Shown here: piece after piece, positions 1-7,956 of the stretch
How positions within the stretch are numbered: the first letter of the stretch is position 1
Layout: every line of letters begins with the position of its first letter
Origin: JASLCR01 sp964407405
Lineage (GTDB): Bacteria > Patescibacteriota > Saccharimonadia > Saccharimonadales > Saccharimonadaceae
NCBI GenBank assembly: GCA_964407405.1
Contig: CAYOVH010000001.1
Location: 186,001-250,000, forward strand
Length of the DNA: 64,000 nt
Direction: 5' to 3'
Program-made: the position numbers and the translations under genes
Notes under the pieces: generated by a model
What the model saw: the letters and a program-made list of their open reading frames with translations, nothing else
Databases searched by the model: none
Told to the model about the DNA's origin: nothing

Positions 1-25
1 CGCCAGTACCACTCAAATGAGCAAA

Positions 26-1981
26 CTACTCTTCTCGCATGTCGCGTATCGGATTACGGCGGACATTGCGCAAAAGCGGAATAACAGTGCTAAGTAAACC
101 TGTGGCCAGGCATGCCGCAAGCAAGACCCCAAGCTGCTGCTCATCGATACCTACCAGGTGGACCTCTTTTGTCATATCGAGACCGCCAAAGTCATATTGT
201 GCCTGTGCTGTCAGGCTCGGTGCAAATCGTTCATTGACGATATATGCCCCTGCTACACCTATACCACCTGCAAAGACAGCGACTAAAACCGACAAAATAA
301 CGGTATACAGTACGTACACTCCTACAATATCAATGCGCTTGAAGCCAATCGCTCGAAACACTGCTGTTTCGTGGCGTCCATCTGCGATTGTGCGGCCAAT
401 AGCGATCCACATGATCAGAGTCGCAAGAATAATGACACTAAGCATGCCATACCAAAACCACTGTGCGACCTTGGTCCGAATGTCGTCGATTGCAGCGCTA
501 TTGCTGAACGCGAGAGATGCTTGATATGGTCGTCCAGCAGGCTTACAAGTATTGTCGTACTGTATAGTACAACTCTGCTCATCAATAAACTTCTGGGCAT
601 CTCTGGCATTTGCAAATTCTAGGTAGCGCTGCTTGTTATCTTCGTTACCAAAGAAGTACGTTGGCTCGTAGTTGAAGAGGTCGCTGTGTTTCGCCGTAGG
701 GGGCAGTTGCTCATACAATGTCTGAGGTATAGCTTGGCCAATACCGTTCGTTTTGAGCAGGTTATTGATGACATCATTAATGCTTCTGATCTGTTCGCCA
801 GATTGCTCGGCTATCGGACCATTTTGTACTACTTCGGCTGGCGATATGCCTACGATGGTGAACGAGACAAAATAGCTTTTCGGTTCATCGTTTTTGCCAA
901 ACTTTTTATCAAATACCTTTTGGTTTGCATCATTCTTCCTCTCATCGGCCGTCCGGGTGTCGCTGGCAATGCTCGGATTTTCGCATGCGGCAGGGCCTGG
1001 CAAATTATACACAAGCGACGGTTTTTGATACTCCTTCTTACCTTCGTTTGCCTTGATTTCCTTTTGCTGCTGAATCGTTTGTTGAATGAGCGCCTTTGAC
1101 CCGTCGTTACGGTAGCAGGCTTTGAATGTCAGCTTCGCGGCTTGCCTGCGTACTGATTTGAGACGTTCAAGCTTTTGGCTGGTTGAAGCCGTGTCGGGCA
1201 GTTGCTCAAATCCAAGTAGACGCTCGATTGTGTTCTGTGGCAGTATGATTGGTAATGAACCGCTGGCTGGTTTCCAGCCGCCATTGTTCGACAACATAAA
1301 CGGTTTGGTTATCTCTTGCGGCGTGAGGGTCATCTGTCCCCCATCAACAATCGGCCGCTCGTAATGTGCGTTTATCTCTGACTCATCAGACTGGTCGTAG
1401 AACTTCTCTTTACCATCTTTCAATACTTCAAGGGATGCACCGCGCGCTATCATGTAGCTTTCTGCCGCAAATACTTTGGTCGCATGATAGTGCTTGGCCG
1501 TTTCCTCAAATTGTGCGTCGTTGAACGCTGGTTTACCGCTAAACTTTTCTTTCAACAGAGTACGCACAATATCATTTTGGTCATTAATGCTCAGTCTCTC
1601 TGTCCCGTCACTTCCGAGCATATAGGGCGGCTGGTCGCTCGCTTGCGTATATGAAAGATTGAGTCGTTTCGCTTCGGCAGTTTTTTCTTTCACGAGCACT
1701 TCGTATCGCTTTTTTGCTTCAGCTATAAGATCGGCGTTCCGTAGTAGTTTACTAAGAGTGTTGGGGTCGTTCAATGACTTATTGACATTGACAATATATC
1801 GGCTTGTCAGTCCGTCTTGGCGAAATGCATCAACGCTTCTAAATGCCCCGGTCATTACAAGGGAAGCAGTGACGAGTAGGCCAAATAGCAGACTGGCAAG
1901 AAGTACGGTAATCATGGTGCGAATCTTATGGGCGCGTAACTTTGTAAGCGCCAGCAGGGTCGTATCGGTCAGCTTAATCAT
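26..1981 (-). CDS. FtsX/MacB-type ABC transporter permease
   Basis: Membrane subunit of an ABC exporter-like complex of the MacB/FtsX superfamily; the substrate cannot be read from sequence. The 651 residues show one N-terminal membrane helix (about 22-45), a long extracytoplasmic domain (about 46-505), then three C-terminal helices (about 507-530, 553-580, 613-636), the normal FtsX-domain layout. The start overlaps the stop of the ATPase gene by 4 bases, so the two are translationally coupled. The extracytoplasmic part is larger than usual for a permease without a fused ATPase and contains four cysteines that could form disulfides. Family assignment is firm; the role (lipoprotein or peptide export, or cell-wall hydrolase control) is inference. 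Confidence 0.85.
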   Translation of the reverse strand: MIKLTDTTLLALTKLRAHKIRTMITVLLASLLFGLLVTASLVMTGAFRSVDAFRQDGLTSRYIVNVNKSLNDPNTLSKLLRNADLIAEAKKRYEVLVKEKTAEAKRLNLSYTQASDQPPYMLGSDGTERLSINDQNDIVRTLLKEKFSGKPAFNDAQFEETAKHYHATKVFAAESYMIARGASLEVLKDGKEKFYDQSDESEINAHYERPIVDGGQMTLTPQEITKPFMLSNNGGWKPASGSLPIILPQNTIERLLGFEQLPDTASTSQKLERLKSVRRQAAKLTFKACYRNDGSKALIQQTIQQQKEIKANEGKKEYQKPSLVYNLPGPAACENPSIASDTRTADERKNDANQKVFDKKFGKNDEPKSYFVSFTIVGISPAEVVQNGPIAEQSGEQIRSINDVINNLLKTNGIGQAIPQTLYEQLPPTAKHSDLFNYEPTYFFGNEDNKQRYLEFANARDAQKFIDEQSCTIQYDNTCKPAGRPYQASLAFSNSAAIDDIRTKVAQWFWYGMLSVIILATLIMWIAIGRTIADGRHETAVFRAIGFKRIDIVGVYVLYTVILSVLVAVFAGGIGVAGAYIVNERFAPSLTAQAQYDFGGLDMTKEVHLVGIDEQQLGVLLAACLATGLLSTVIPLLRNVRRNPIRDMREE

Positions 1982-2691
1982 ACGATTACCCCGTCTTTGA
2001 TGGTGATAATGCGATCAGCCTGTACGGCGATTTCTTGATCATGGGTGGCGATTACGATTGTTGTACCAAACTGATTGCGTACTTGTTGAAATAGGGTAAT
2101 GATATCGTGACTGTTCTGCGAGTCCAAGTTCCCGGTCGGTTCATCGGCCAAAATGATACTTGGGCGATTAACGAGCGCACGAGCAATAGCGGCACGCTGG
2201 ATTTGGCCGCCCGAGAGCTCGCGCGGCAAATGCTTGAGTCGTTCAGACAGGCCTACTTGCTCGGCCAGTTTCTCGATACGATTGCTGCGTTCACGGCGAT
2301 TCATACGGCCTGGCATAGCAGCGATTTCTATGTTGCGCTGCAGGTTCAAGAATGGCTGCAAGTAGAAAAATTGAAATACAAACCCGATAGTCTGATTGCG
2401 AAATATCGATAGGTTACGATCACTCATTTTATCAAGACGCATGCCATTTACTGTGATTGTGCCAGAAGTTGGTTTGTCGAGCCCACCCATGAGCTGCAGC
2501 AATGTACTCTTGCCGCTACCACTTGCCCCAACAAGCGCGACAAACTCACCTTGGCGTACATCAAGCGACACATCGTGTAGCGCGTGAATCTTTTGTCTGC
2601 CAATTTGATACTCTTTTACAAGTTCCTGAACCGTAATGATAGCCGGAGGCGTATCCGTAGCGGGTGAAGGAGTATTTTCTGTATTTTGCAT
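1978..2691 (-). CDS. ABC transporter ATP-binding protein (LolD/MacB type)
   Basis: Cytoplasmic ATPase that powers the permease encoded immediately downstream. 237 residues with Walker A GASGSGKST (55-63), a Q-loop region, signature LSGGQIQR, Walker B IILADEPTG and a switch His in IATHDQ. The DEPTGNLDS stretch and the length are typical of the LolD/MacB/FtsE branch that partners FtsX-like permeases. The first ~18 residues are Thr/Pro-rich and not part of the fold. A TATAAT hexamer (minus strand, 2722-2727) lies about 30 bases before the ATG, giving a short leader with only a weak AGAAG ribosome site. Confidence 0.92.
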   Translation of the reverse strand: MQNTENTPSPATDTPPAIITVQELVKEYQIGRQKIHALHDVSLDVRQGEFVALVGASGSGKSTLLQLMGGLDKPTSGTITVNGMRLDKMSDRNLSIFRNQTIGFVFQFFYLQPFLNLQRNIEIAAMPGRMNRRERSNRIEKLAEQVGLSERLKHLPRELSGGQIQRAAIARALVNRPSIILADEPTGNLDSQNSHDIITLFQQVRNQFGTTIVIATHDQEIAVQADRIITIKDGVIV

Positions 2692-2721
2692 TTTTGTCTT
2701 CTGAATCTGTTTTATAGTTGG

Positions 2722-2727
2722 ATTATA
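2722..2727 (-). promoter_or_regulatory. -10 element of the ABC transporter operon
   Basis: TATAAT on the minus strand about 30 bases upstream of the ATPase start; no clear -35 box seen. Confidence 0.5.
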
Positions 2728-2844
2728 CTACGTGTACTAGTGCACATCCTCTGAAGAAAATAAGCAAGCTGATTTTCTTCGCTCGGAGATTTCTATTATA
2801 CCATATAACCGTAGTGTCCTGGCGTGCCGTCAGTTGAAATACAA

Positions 2845-2871
2845 TTAGCACTCCAACTTGACGAGTGCTAA
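2845..2871 (+). promoter_or_regulatory. CIRCE element (HrcA operator) of groES operon
   Basis: Perfect inverted repeat TTAGCACTC, nine-base spacer, GAGTGCTAA. This is the exact CIRCE consensus bound by the heat-shock repressor HrcA upstream of groE and dnaK operons. It sits 49 bases before the groES start, so the chaperonin operon is expected to be HrcA-repressed and heat-induced. hrcA itself is not in the window. Confidence 0.97.
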
Positions 2872-2920
2872 TTTGTTTTGTTACCATGGATATACGAAAG
2901 AAGAAGCGGAGGATAATTTC

Positions 2921-3187
2921 ATGAGTACACCTATCAAACCTCTGGCAGATCGTGTTGTGGCAGTGCGCGAAGAAGCGCAGACAAAGACTGCAAGCGGCAT
3001 CTATCTTCCAGATAATGCAAAGGAAAAGCCGGTACTGGCGAAAGTGGAAGCTGTCGGACCGGATGTAAAAGGCATCAAAAAGGGCGATCGGATTCTCTAC
3101 AAAGAATACTCGACAACAGAGATAAAGATTGACGGAACAGAGTATCTGATCGTCAAAGAGGAAGATATCCTCGGAACGGTCGCATAA
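2921..3187 (+). CDS. groES: Co-chaperonin GroES
   Basis: Heptameric lid of the GroEL folding chamber. 88 residues beginning MSTPIKPLADRVV, with the mobile-loop region (KTASGIYLPDNAKEKP) and the C-terminal YLIVKEEDILGTVA strand typical of GroES/Cpn10. The ATG at 2921 is chosen because GCGGAGGA precedes it at a proper distance; an upstream in-frame TTG lies inside the CIRCE palindrome and cannot be the start. The stop overlaps the start of the next small gene (TAATG). Confidence 0.96.
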   Translation: MSTPIKPLADRVVAVREEAQTKTASGIYLPDNAKEKPVLAKVEAVGPDVKGIKKGDRILYKEYSTTEIKIDGTEYLIVKEEDILGTVA

Positions 3188-3354
3188 TGGCCGATACTGC
3201 AGCAAGCATGGCAATGATAATCTTCGGCTTGCTGATAATCGTTATTTTGCTGCGGGTTTTGGTGCTTGTCCACCGCCAAACAAGACGCATGGATGAATTG
3301 AAACGACAATTGAAATTAAGTGAAACTGCAGGAGAGGAGAAGGAGAAAAACTGA
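3187..3354 (+). CDS. 55-residue single-helix membrane protein inserted between groES and groEL
   Basis: Small gene whose ATG overlaps the groES stop (TAATG) and whose TGA overlaps the groEL ATG (ATGA). It encodes a short N-terminus, one strongly hydrophobic helix (about residues 9-28, with AMIIFGLLIIVILLRVLVLV) and a basic-then-acidic tail with R/K clusters ending GEEKEKN. The groEL Shine-Dalgarno (GGAGAGGAGAAGGAG) is contained in its last codons, so reading this frame delivers ribosomes to groEL. I do not recognise a family. It may be a membrane tether or simply a coupling cistron; real translation is supported by the tight overlaps on both sides. Confidence 0.7.
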   Translation: MADTAASMAMIIFGLLIIVILLRVLVLVHRQTRRMDELKRQLKLSETAGEEKEKN

Positions 3355-5000
3355 TGGCAAAGAAAGTATTTTATGACGATGATGCGCGCACTCGCGTATT
3401 GGCCGGTGCAAAAGCACTGTACGATGCAGTAAAGGTGACTTACGGGCCGAAAGGCCGCAACGTGGTGATTGCAAAAGGCTATGGTGGACCGACGGTGACT
3501 CACGATGGTGTGACGGTCGCCGAAGGGGTTGATCTACCGGAAAATGACGATGAGACACTTGGCTACAAGGTCGGCGCCGAACTGATCAAGCAAGCAGCAA
3601 GCAAGCTCAATAAGGTGGCGGGTGACGGTACTACAACGGTCACTGTACTGACATATAACATTCTGAAAGAGGCGAATCGCCTGATTGCGGCTGGACACAA
3701 CCCAATGGAGCTCAAAAAAGGCATTGAAGAGGCTGGACGCGAAGTCGTGGCAGCGCTTGATAGCCTGAGTGAAAGCGTCGAAGGCAAAACTGATCGTGTG
3801 GCAGAGGTAGCCACGATATCAGCCGGTGACGAGACGATTGGCAAGCTGATTGCTGATGTGATCGAAAAAGTCGGTAAAGATGGCGTCGTCACCGTAGAGG
3901 CTGGCCAAGGTCTTGATATGGAAAGTGAAGTGGTTGAAGGCTTCTCTCTTGATAAGGGTTGGGCAAGTGCATTCTTCGTGACAGATACCGGTCGTCAGGA
4001 GGCGGTGTACGAAAAGCCATCAATTGTCATCACTGACAAGAAGATCTCTACTGCTCAGGAGCTATTACCGCTGATCGAAAAACTGGCAACATCTGGCAAG
4101 AAAGATATTGTGCTTGTGGCCGATGAGGTAGAGGGCGAAGCACTGTCTATTTTGGTACTCAACAAGCTCAAAGGTGTACTAAATACCGTCGTCGTCAAAG
4201 CGCCAAGTTTCGGTGATCGCCGCAAGGAAATCATGGCCGACATGGCTGTACTAGTGGGTGCGCAAGTCATCTCAGAAGATCAGGGTCTGACGTTTGAGAA
4301 TGTCGGCCTCGAGGTGGTCGGTACAGCCCGCAAGGTGATTGTTGGTAAAGACGAGACGACGATTATTGAGGGCGCTGGTGCAGATGCGGATGTTCGCGAT
4401 CGTATCGCGCAAATCGTGGCCCAAGCTGACAATGCTACCAGCGAATATGACAAGGAGCAGTACGAGAAACGCGCGGCTGCTCTATCTGGCAAGGTAGCAG
4501 TCATCAAGGTTGGCGGTGCGACTGAAACTGAGATTGATGAGAAGAAATTCCGCGTAGATGACGCAGTGGCAGCGACCAAAGCAGCGCTGGCTGAAGGTAT
4601 CGTAGCTGGTGGCGGCGTGACATTGGTAAATCTGGCAAGTTCCCTAAAGGCCAATAGTAGCGACAGTGTTTCTGCTGGTCGCCAGATCGTAAAAGATGCA
4701 CTCAGGCAGCCATTCCTTCAGATTACGGCCAATGCCGGATTGAACTCCGAGGCGCTTTTGGCGCAGGTCGAGGCCGGCAAGCCAGGCTTTGGCGTGAATG
4801 TCATGACACCGGAGAAGGGACTAGTGGATGTCAAAAAGGCCGGGGTTATTGATCCGGCACGTGTCACCAAAGAAGCGGTGCAAAATGCCGTATCGATTGC
4901 CGCAACTGCCGCAACGATGGGTGCACTGGTGGTTGAGATTCCGGAAAAAGAGGCTCCAGATATGTCTGCCATGGGCGGCGGCATGCCCGGAATGATGTAG
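3354..5000 (+). CDS. groEL: Chaperonin GroEL
   Basis: ATP-driven 60-kDa chaperonin. 548 residues, full length for the family. Visible landmarks are MAKKVFYDDDAR at the start, TYGPKGRNVV and GDGTTTVTVL (nucleotide-binding loops, including the DGTTT segment), the apical-domain region around residues 190-375, AAVEEG-equivalent ALAEGIVAGGGV near 400, and a GGM-type C-terminal tail (MGGGMPGMM). Its start overlaps the stop of the small membrane gene, so groES, the small gene and groEL form one coupled operon under CIRCE control. Confidence 0.98.
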   Translation: MAKKVFYDDDARTRVLAGAKALYDAVKVTYGPKGRNVVIAKGYGGPTVTHDGVTVAEGVDLPENDDETLGYKVGAELIKQAASKLNKVAGDGTTTVTVLTYNILKEANRLIAAGHNPMELKKGIEEAGREVVAALDSLSESVEGKTDRVAEVATISAGDETIGKLIADVIEKVGKDGVVTVEAGQGLDMESEVVEGFSLDKGWASAFFVTDTGRQEAVYEKPSIVITDKKISTAQELLPLIEKLATSGKKDIVLVADEVEGEALSILVLNKLKGVLNTVVVKAPSFGDRRKEIMADMAVLVGAQVISEDQGLTFENVGLEVVGTARKVIVGKDETTIIEGAGADADVRDRIAQIVAQADNATSEYDKEQYEKRAAALSGKVAVIKVGGATETEIDEKKFRVDDAVAATKAALAEGIVAGGGVTLVNLASSLKANSSDSVSAGRQIVKDALRQPFLQITANAGLNSEALLAQVEAGKPGFGVNVMTPEKGLVDVKKAGVIDPARVTKEAVQNAVSIAATAATMGALVVEIPEKEAPDMSAMGGGMPGMM

Positions 5001-5018
5001 GAAATAAGAGACATCAAG

Positions 5019-5046
5019 AAATAACTCCGTTTATACGGAGTTATTT
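5019..5046 (+). terminator. Bidirectional terminator between groEL and the convergent gene
   Basis: Perfect 11-bp stem AAATAACTCCG / CGGAGTTATTT with a six-base loop, placed between two convergent genes. The A/T-rich outer stem can serve both directions. Confidence 0.75.
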
Positions 5047-5086
5047 CGTTCGACTCTAAATTCAAATAGTTTTGTGTTCGTATCGG

Positions 5087-5548
5087 TCAAGCCGCTTGAT
5101 TATTAGAAAGAAAATCGATTTCTTTGATGACATCAAGCAATGCCTGTGCGCGGCGAGTTTCGTCGGCGATAGCCCTAGCTGCTTCGTGAGCTGGCTCGAT
5201 AAGGGCTTTGTCGTCAGTTGAGCGAAGGAGCAGTAGGTAGGTGTCAAACTTCTCCTCCGGAGATACATTGAGCTTATCAACGAGCGGGCGAAGCTCCTGT
5301 AGGGCTTCAAGCTTGATACTTTCGAGTTCGTTTGAGCCTTGCGGAGCAGGTGCTACGACAGGATTGAGATCGGGCACGATTGCTGCTGCTGGATCTGAAG
5401 CGACTTCTGGTGCTTCTGGCATGATTGGCGCATCGGTTGTTGTGGCATCAGCCACTGCACCGTCGACTTGGTTTGTCACACCCGCGAGTACTTTTGCCAG
5501 CTCCTGATCGTCGCTGATTGGTTGTTGAGTTGTTGCATCGTCTGCCAT
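5087..5548 (-). CDS. Conserved-looking acidic protein, Ala/Pro-rich N-half, helical C-half
   Basis: 153 residues from the ATG at 5548 (a GTG two codons upstream is possible; AGGGGTGG lies just before both). Residues 1-80 are low-complexity, rich in Ala, Pro, Asp and Thr; residues 80-150 look like amphipathic helices (ELESIKLEALQELRPLVDKL, then TDDKALIEPAHEAARAIADE). No membrane segment, signal peptide or catalytic motif is visible. It is transcribed convergently with groEL and divergently from the isomerase gene. Function not recognised; a cytoplasmic scaffold or helical-bundle protein is all that can be said. Confidence 0.75.
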   Translation of the reverse strand: MADDATTQQPISDDQELAKVLAGVTNQVDGAVADATTTDAPIMPEAPEVASDPAAAIVPDLNPVVAPAPQGSNELESIKLEALQELRPLVDKLNVSPEEKFDTYLLLLRSTDDKALIEPAHEAARAIADETRRAQALLDVIKEIDFLSNNQAA

Positions 5549-5695
5549 TTCCACCCCTATATTTGTTGCAAACTATCTATCGATATTCTTTATGCTTTAT
5601 TACCTAGTACTGTATCATAGAAGGAGTATCCAAGTAAAGAAAATCAGGCTGCTTTCTATAAGACAGAGAGGCGAGCCATCAGTAAGGAGGAAGAT

Positions 5696-6727
5696 ATGCT
5701 TGATGATATGAATGTACTGGCACAAAAAGATTCATCTGGTGCCCTGGGACTTGCAGTTGAAACGCCGTCGCAACTGTTGCACAATTTTGAGATTGGTACT
5801 TGCGAAGCACCCCGAGAGATCAGGACAGTTGTCTACAGCGGCATGGGAGGCAGTGCGCTGCAGGCGGAATTGGCGCGAACATTTCCAAAGTTGTCTATTC
5901 CATTTGTTATTTCCAAAGATTATGTGATTCCGCCGTTTGTGGATGAGCATACACTCTTTATCGCGGCGAGCTATTCTGGCAATACCGAAGAAACGCTGTC
6001 GGCACTGGAGCAGGCTCGCACCAAAAATGCCATGATCGCTATTTTGACGGGCGGCGGCAAGTTGCTTGAGAAGGCAAATGAGCATGGTGATCAATTTGTT
6101 GTGATTCCAAAAGCTATTCAACCGCGCATGGCGACTTTCTACGGCTATCGGGCGTTGATCGAACTTTTTGTCGGGTATGGTCTTGCACCGCAGTCTGTCA
6201 TCAAGGAGCTTGAGCAAGCTGCCGCACATCTTGCGGAGTCGGTAAAAGCTTGGGAGGCTACCGTACCACTGGACAACAATCCGGCGAAGCAGTTGGCCCT
6301 GCAGCTCGTTGGGAAGACGCCGATCGTCTATGCTGGGCCGGAGATGGCGCCGGCAGCGTACAAATGGAAGATCAGTTTCAATGAGAGCAGCAAAAATACT
6401 TCGTGGCACAATGTCTTGCCGGAGTTTGATCACAATGAGTTTATCGGGTGGAGTTCTCATCCTGTTGAGAAGCCGTTTAGCGTGATTGATCTGATTTCGA
6501 GCTTTGAGCATCCGAGAGTACTCAAGCGATTTGAGATTGGTGATCGTCTACTCTCGGGAATGCGGCCAAAAGCTATTCGCGTCGAGGCAAAGGGCGAGAC
6601 GGTAGTCGAGCAGTTGCTCTATCTGGTGTTGCTCGGAGACTTCGTGTCGCTTTATCTGGGTATTTTAAATGGTATTGATCCAAGCCCGGTTGCATTGGTC
6701 GAAAAGTTGAAGCAAGAGCTTGGCTAA
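5696..6727 (+). CDS. Bifunctional phosphoglucose/phosphomannose isomerase (SIS domain)
   Basis: Interconverts glucose-6-P or mannose-6-P with fructose-6-P. 343 residues: SIS sugar-binding domain with GMGGSALQAEL (about 49-59) and the phosphate-binding ASYSGNTEET (about 91-100), followed by the C-terminal PGI-like half with the FNESSK and PEFDHNEF segments typical of the archaeal/bacterial bifunctional enzymes. The start has a strong TAAGGAGGA ribosome site. The stop abuts the ATG of the cupin-type mannose-6-P isomerase gene, forming a two-gene sugar-phosphate unit. Confidence 0.9.
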   Translation: MLDDMNVLAQKDSSGALGLAVETPSQLLHNFEIGTCEAPREIRTVVYSGMGGSALQAELARTFPKLSIPFVISKDYVIPPFVDEHTLFIAASYSGNTEETLSALEQARTKNAMIAILTGGGKLLEKANEHGDQFVVIPKAIQPRMATFYGYRALIELFVGYGLAPQSVIKELEQAAAHLAESVKAWEATVPLDNNPAKQLALQLVGKTPIVYAGPEMAPAAYKWKISFNESSKNTSWHNVLPEFDHNEFIGWSSHPVEKPFSVIDLISSFEHPRVLKRFEIGDRLLSGMRPKAIRVEAKGETVVEQLLYLVLLGDFVSLYLGILNGIDPSPVALVEKLKQELG

Positions 6728-7255
6728 ATGAAGATTCCTATTGTTTCGCCAAATACATCCAAGCAAGCAGCGTGCGCCACGCTTCGACAATCAATAGCTG
6801 ATTGGGGCTATACCTCAGTTGAGAATAATGAGACTAAGCCTTGGGGAGCATACTATCGGTTGAGTGCAGATGAGGCAGAGCGTTTCGTGGAAGAGTTCTT
6901 CCCAGGTTTGTCGTACGATGAGGCCTGTCTCGGCGACCCTGATGTCAAGCTGACCCCAAAGATATTACTGGTTGTGCCGCACAAGCGATTGAGCTGGCAA
7001 TATCATCATCGTCGGGCTGAACGATGGCGCTTTTTGACGAGAGGATTTTATCACAAGTCGGATTCTGATGAGCAAGGTGATCTCTACGAGGCAAAACAGA
7101 GTGCAAGTGTGCAATTTGCGGCTGGTGAGCGCCATCGCCTGTGTAGTCAGGATGAATACGTGATTGTGGCTGAGATATGGCAACATGTCGTGCCAGGCCA
7201 GCCGTCCGACGAGGAGGATATTGTTCATCTAGCCGATGACTTTCAGCGAGGTTAG
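6728..7255 (+). CDS. Cupin-fold phosphomannose isomerase-like protein (type II PMI domain)
   Basis: 175 residues that resemble the free-standing isomerase domain of type II PMI/GMP enzymes: KPWGAYYRL at the start of the barrel, KRLSWQYHHRRAERWRFL with the metal-binding His pair and Glu, a GERHRLCS turn, and the C-terminal EDIVHLADDFQR signature. It follows the SIS isomerase with no gap, so both are co-translated. Together they give two unrelated folds for fructose-6-P/mannose-6-P conversion, probably feeding mannosylated surface glycans. The substrate is inferred from the family. Confidence 0.8.
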   Translation: MKIPIVSPNTSKQAACATLRQSIADWGYTSVENNETKPWGAYYRLSADEAERFVEEFFPGLSYDEACLGDPDVKLTPKILLVVPHKRLSWQYHHRRAERWRFLTRGFYHKSDSDEQGDLYEAKQSASVQFAAGERHRLCSQDEYVIVAEIWQHVVPGQPSDEEDIVHLADDFQRG

Positions 7256-7299
7256 GGCCTAATCGGCCTAATCCAAAAAAATGGCGGCTCGGTGACTCT

Positions 7300-7374
7300 C
7301 TAGTATTTTGTCCAGCTCCAGTTGTCTGCCCAGCCGTTGGTGTAGGTCCCCGCTGACACTAGTGGTAATATGTC
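7300..7374 (-). pseudogene. Possible C-terminal remnant of a pilin or surface protein
   Basis: Just downstream of the prepilin stop, a different minus-strand frame reads VSAGTYTNGWADNWSWTKY then TAG. The Trp/Asn-rich pattern resembles a surface-protein C-terminus and is unlike random translation, but there is no start codon or ribosome site of its own. It could be a decayed tail left by a frameshift or gene replacement, or chance. Confidence 0.25.
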
Positions 7375-7381
7375 AAGAAAG

Positions 7382-7915
7382 CTACAGCGTCGTAGCAGCA
7401 CCGCAGATTGTTGTGCCATTTACTACGCTGCGAGTGGTGATGGGTACGCCCACACTGTCGCATGGCTGGTTGCCCTTGAGGTAGAATCGATAAGCTGCAG
7501 TTGTGCCAGCAGGCGAGTAGTACCATGCGCCTGAGTACTGTTTGCCATTGCAATTCATCGTCTGTGTACTGGGTTGAGGCAGGCCCGTCATGTAGGGCTC
7601 AAGTGCAGCAATAAGGCTTATAGGGAAAGCTCCGCCACCACCACACATTCCTCCTGGATCAGTACCGTCAGTCATATTTCCGCATCGTGAAGGGCTGCCG
7701 AGGCATGAAAAGTTTTGTATAGGATAGGCGCCTTTGTCGGCGGCGTAGAGGGCGATTGCTTTGGCGTAGGCGCTGACTGACTGAATGGTTTTTGTGTTTT
7801 CGGCGCGAGTCTGAATACCACTATAGGTAACTATAGATATGGTTGCTAGGATGGCAATGACGACAATGACGATAAGCAACTCGACAATTGTGAACCCGAT
7901 TGCGGTTTTTCTCAT
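7382..7915 (-). CDS. Type IV prepilin-like protein
   Basis: 177 residues with a class III prepilin signal: short basic leader MRKTAI, the peptidase site G/F, then FTIVELLIVIVVIAILATIS, with Glu at mature position 5. The helix is followed by a globular domain with seven cysteines and Gly/Thr-rich loops. It should be processed by PilD-type peptidase and inserted in the membrane as a pilus or pseudopilus subunit; in Saccharibacteria such pili serve twitching and host attachment or DNA uptake. TAGACT ends six bases before the ATG, predicting a leaderless mRNA. It lies alone, not in a pil operon. Confidence 0.88.
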   Translation of the reverse strand: MRKTAIGFTIVELLIVIVVIAILATISIVTYSGIQTRAENTKTIQSVSAYAKAIALYAADKGAYPIQNFSCLGSPSRCGNMTDGTDPGGMCGGGGAFPISLIAALEPYMTGLPQPSTQTMNCNGKQYSGAWYYSPAGTTAAYRFYLKGNQPCDSVGVPITTRSVVNGTTICGAATTL

Positions 7916-7934
7916 GCATGTAGTCTACCAGAAT

Positions 7935-7944
7935 NNNNNNNNNN
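7935..7944. other. Assembly gap (10 N)
   Basis: Ten undetermined bases between the prepilin and permease genes; true length unknown. Confidence 1.
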
Positions 7945-7956
7945 GGCAACTACAAA

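Noticed and set aside
2858..2920. Upstream TTG start for groES giving a 109-residue protein
   Set aside because: The codon lies inside the CIRCE palindrome and the added residues are not GroES-like; the ATG at 2921 has a proper ribosome site.
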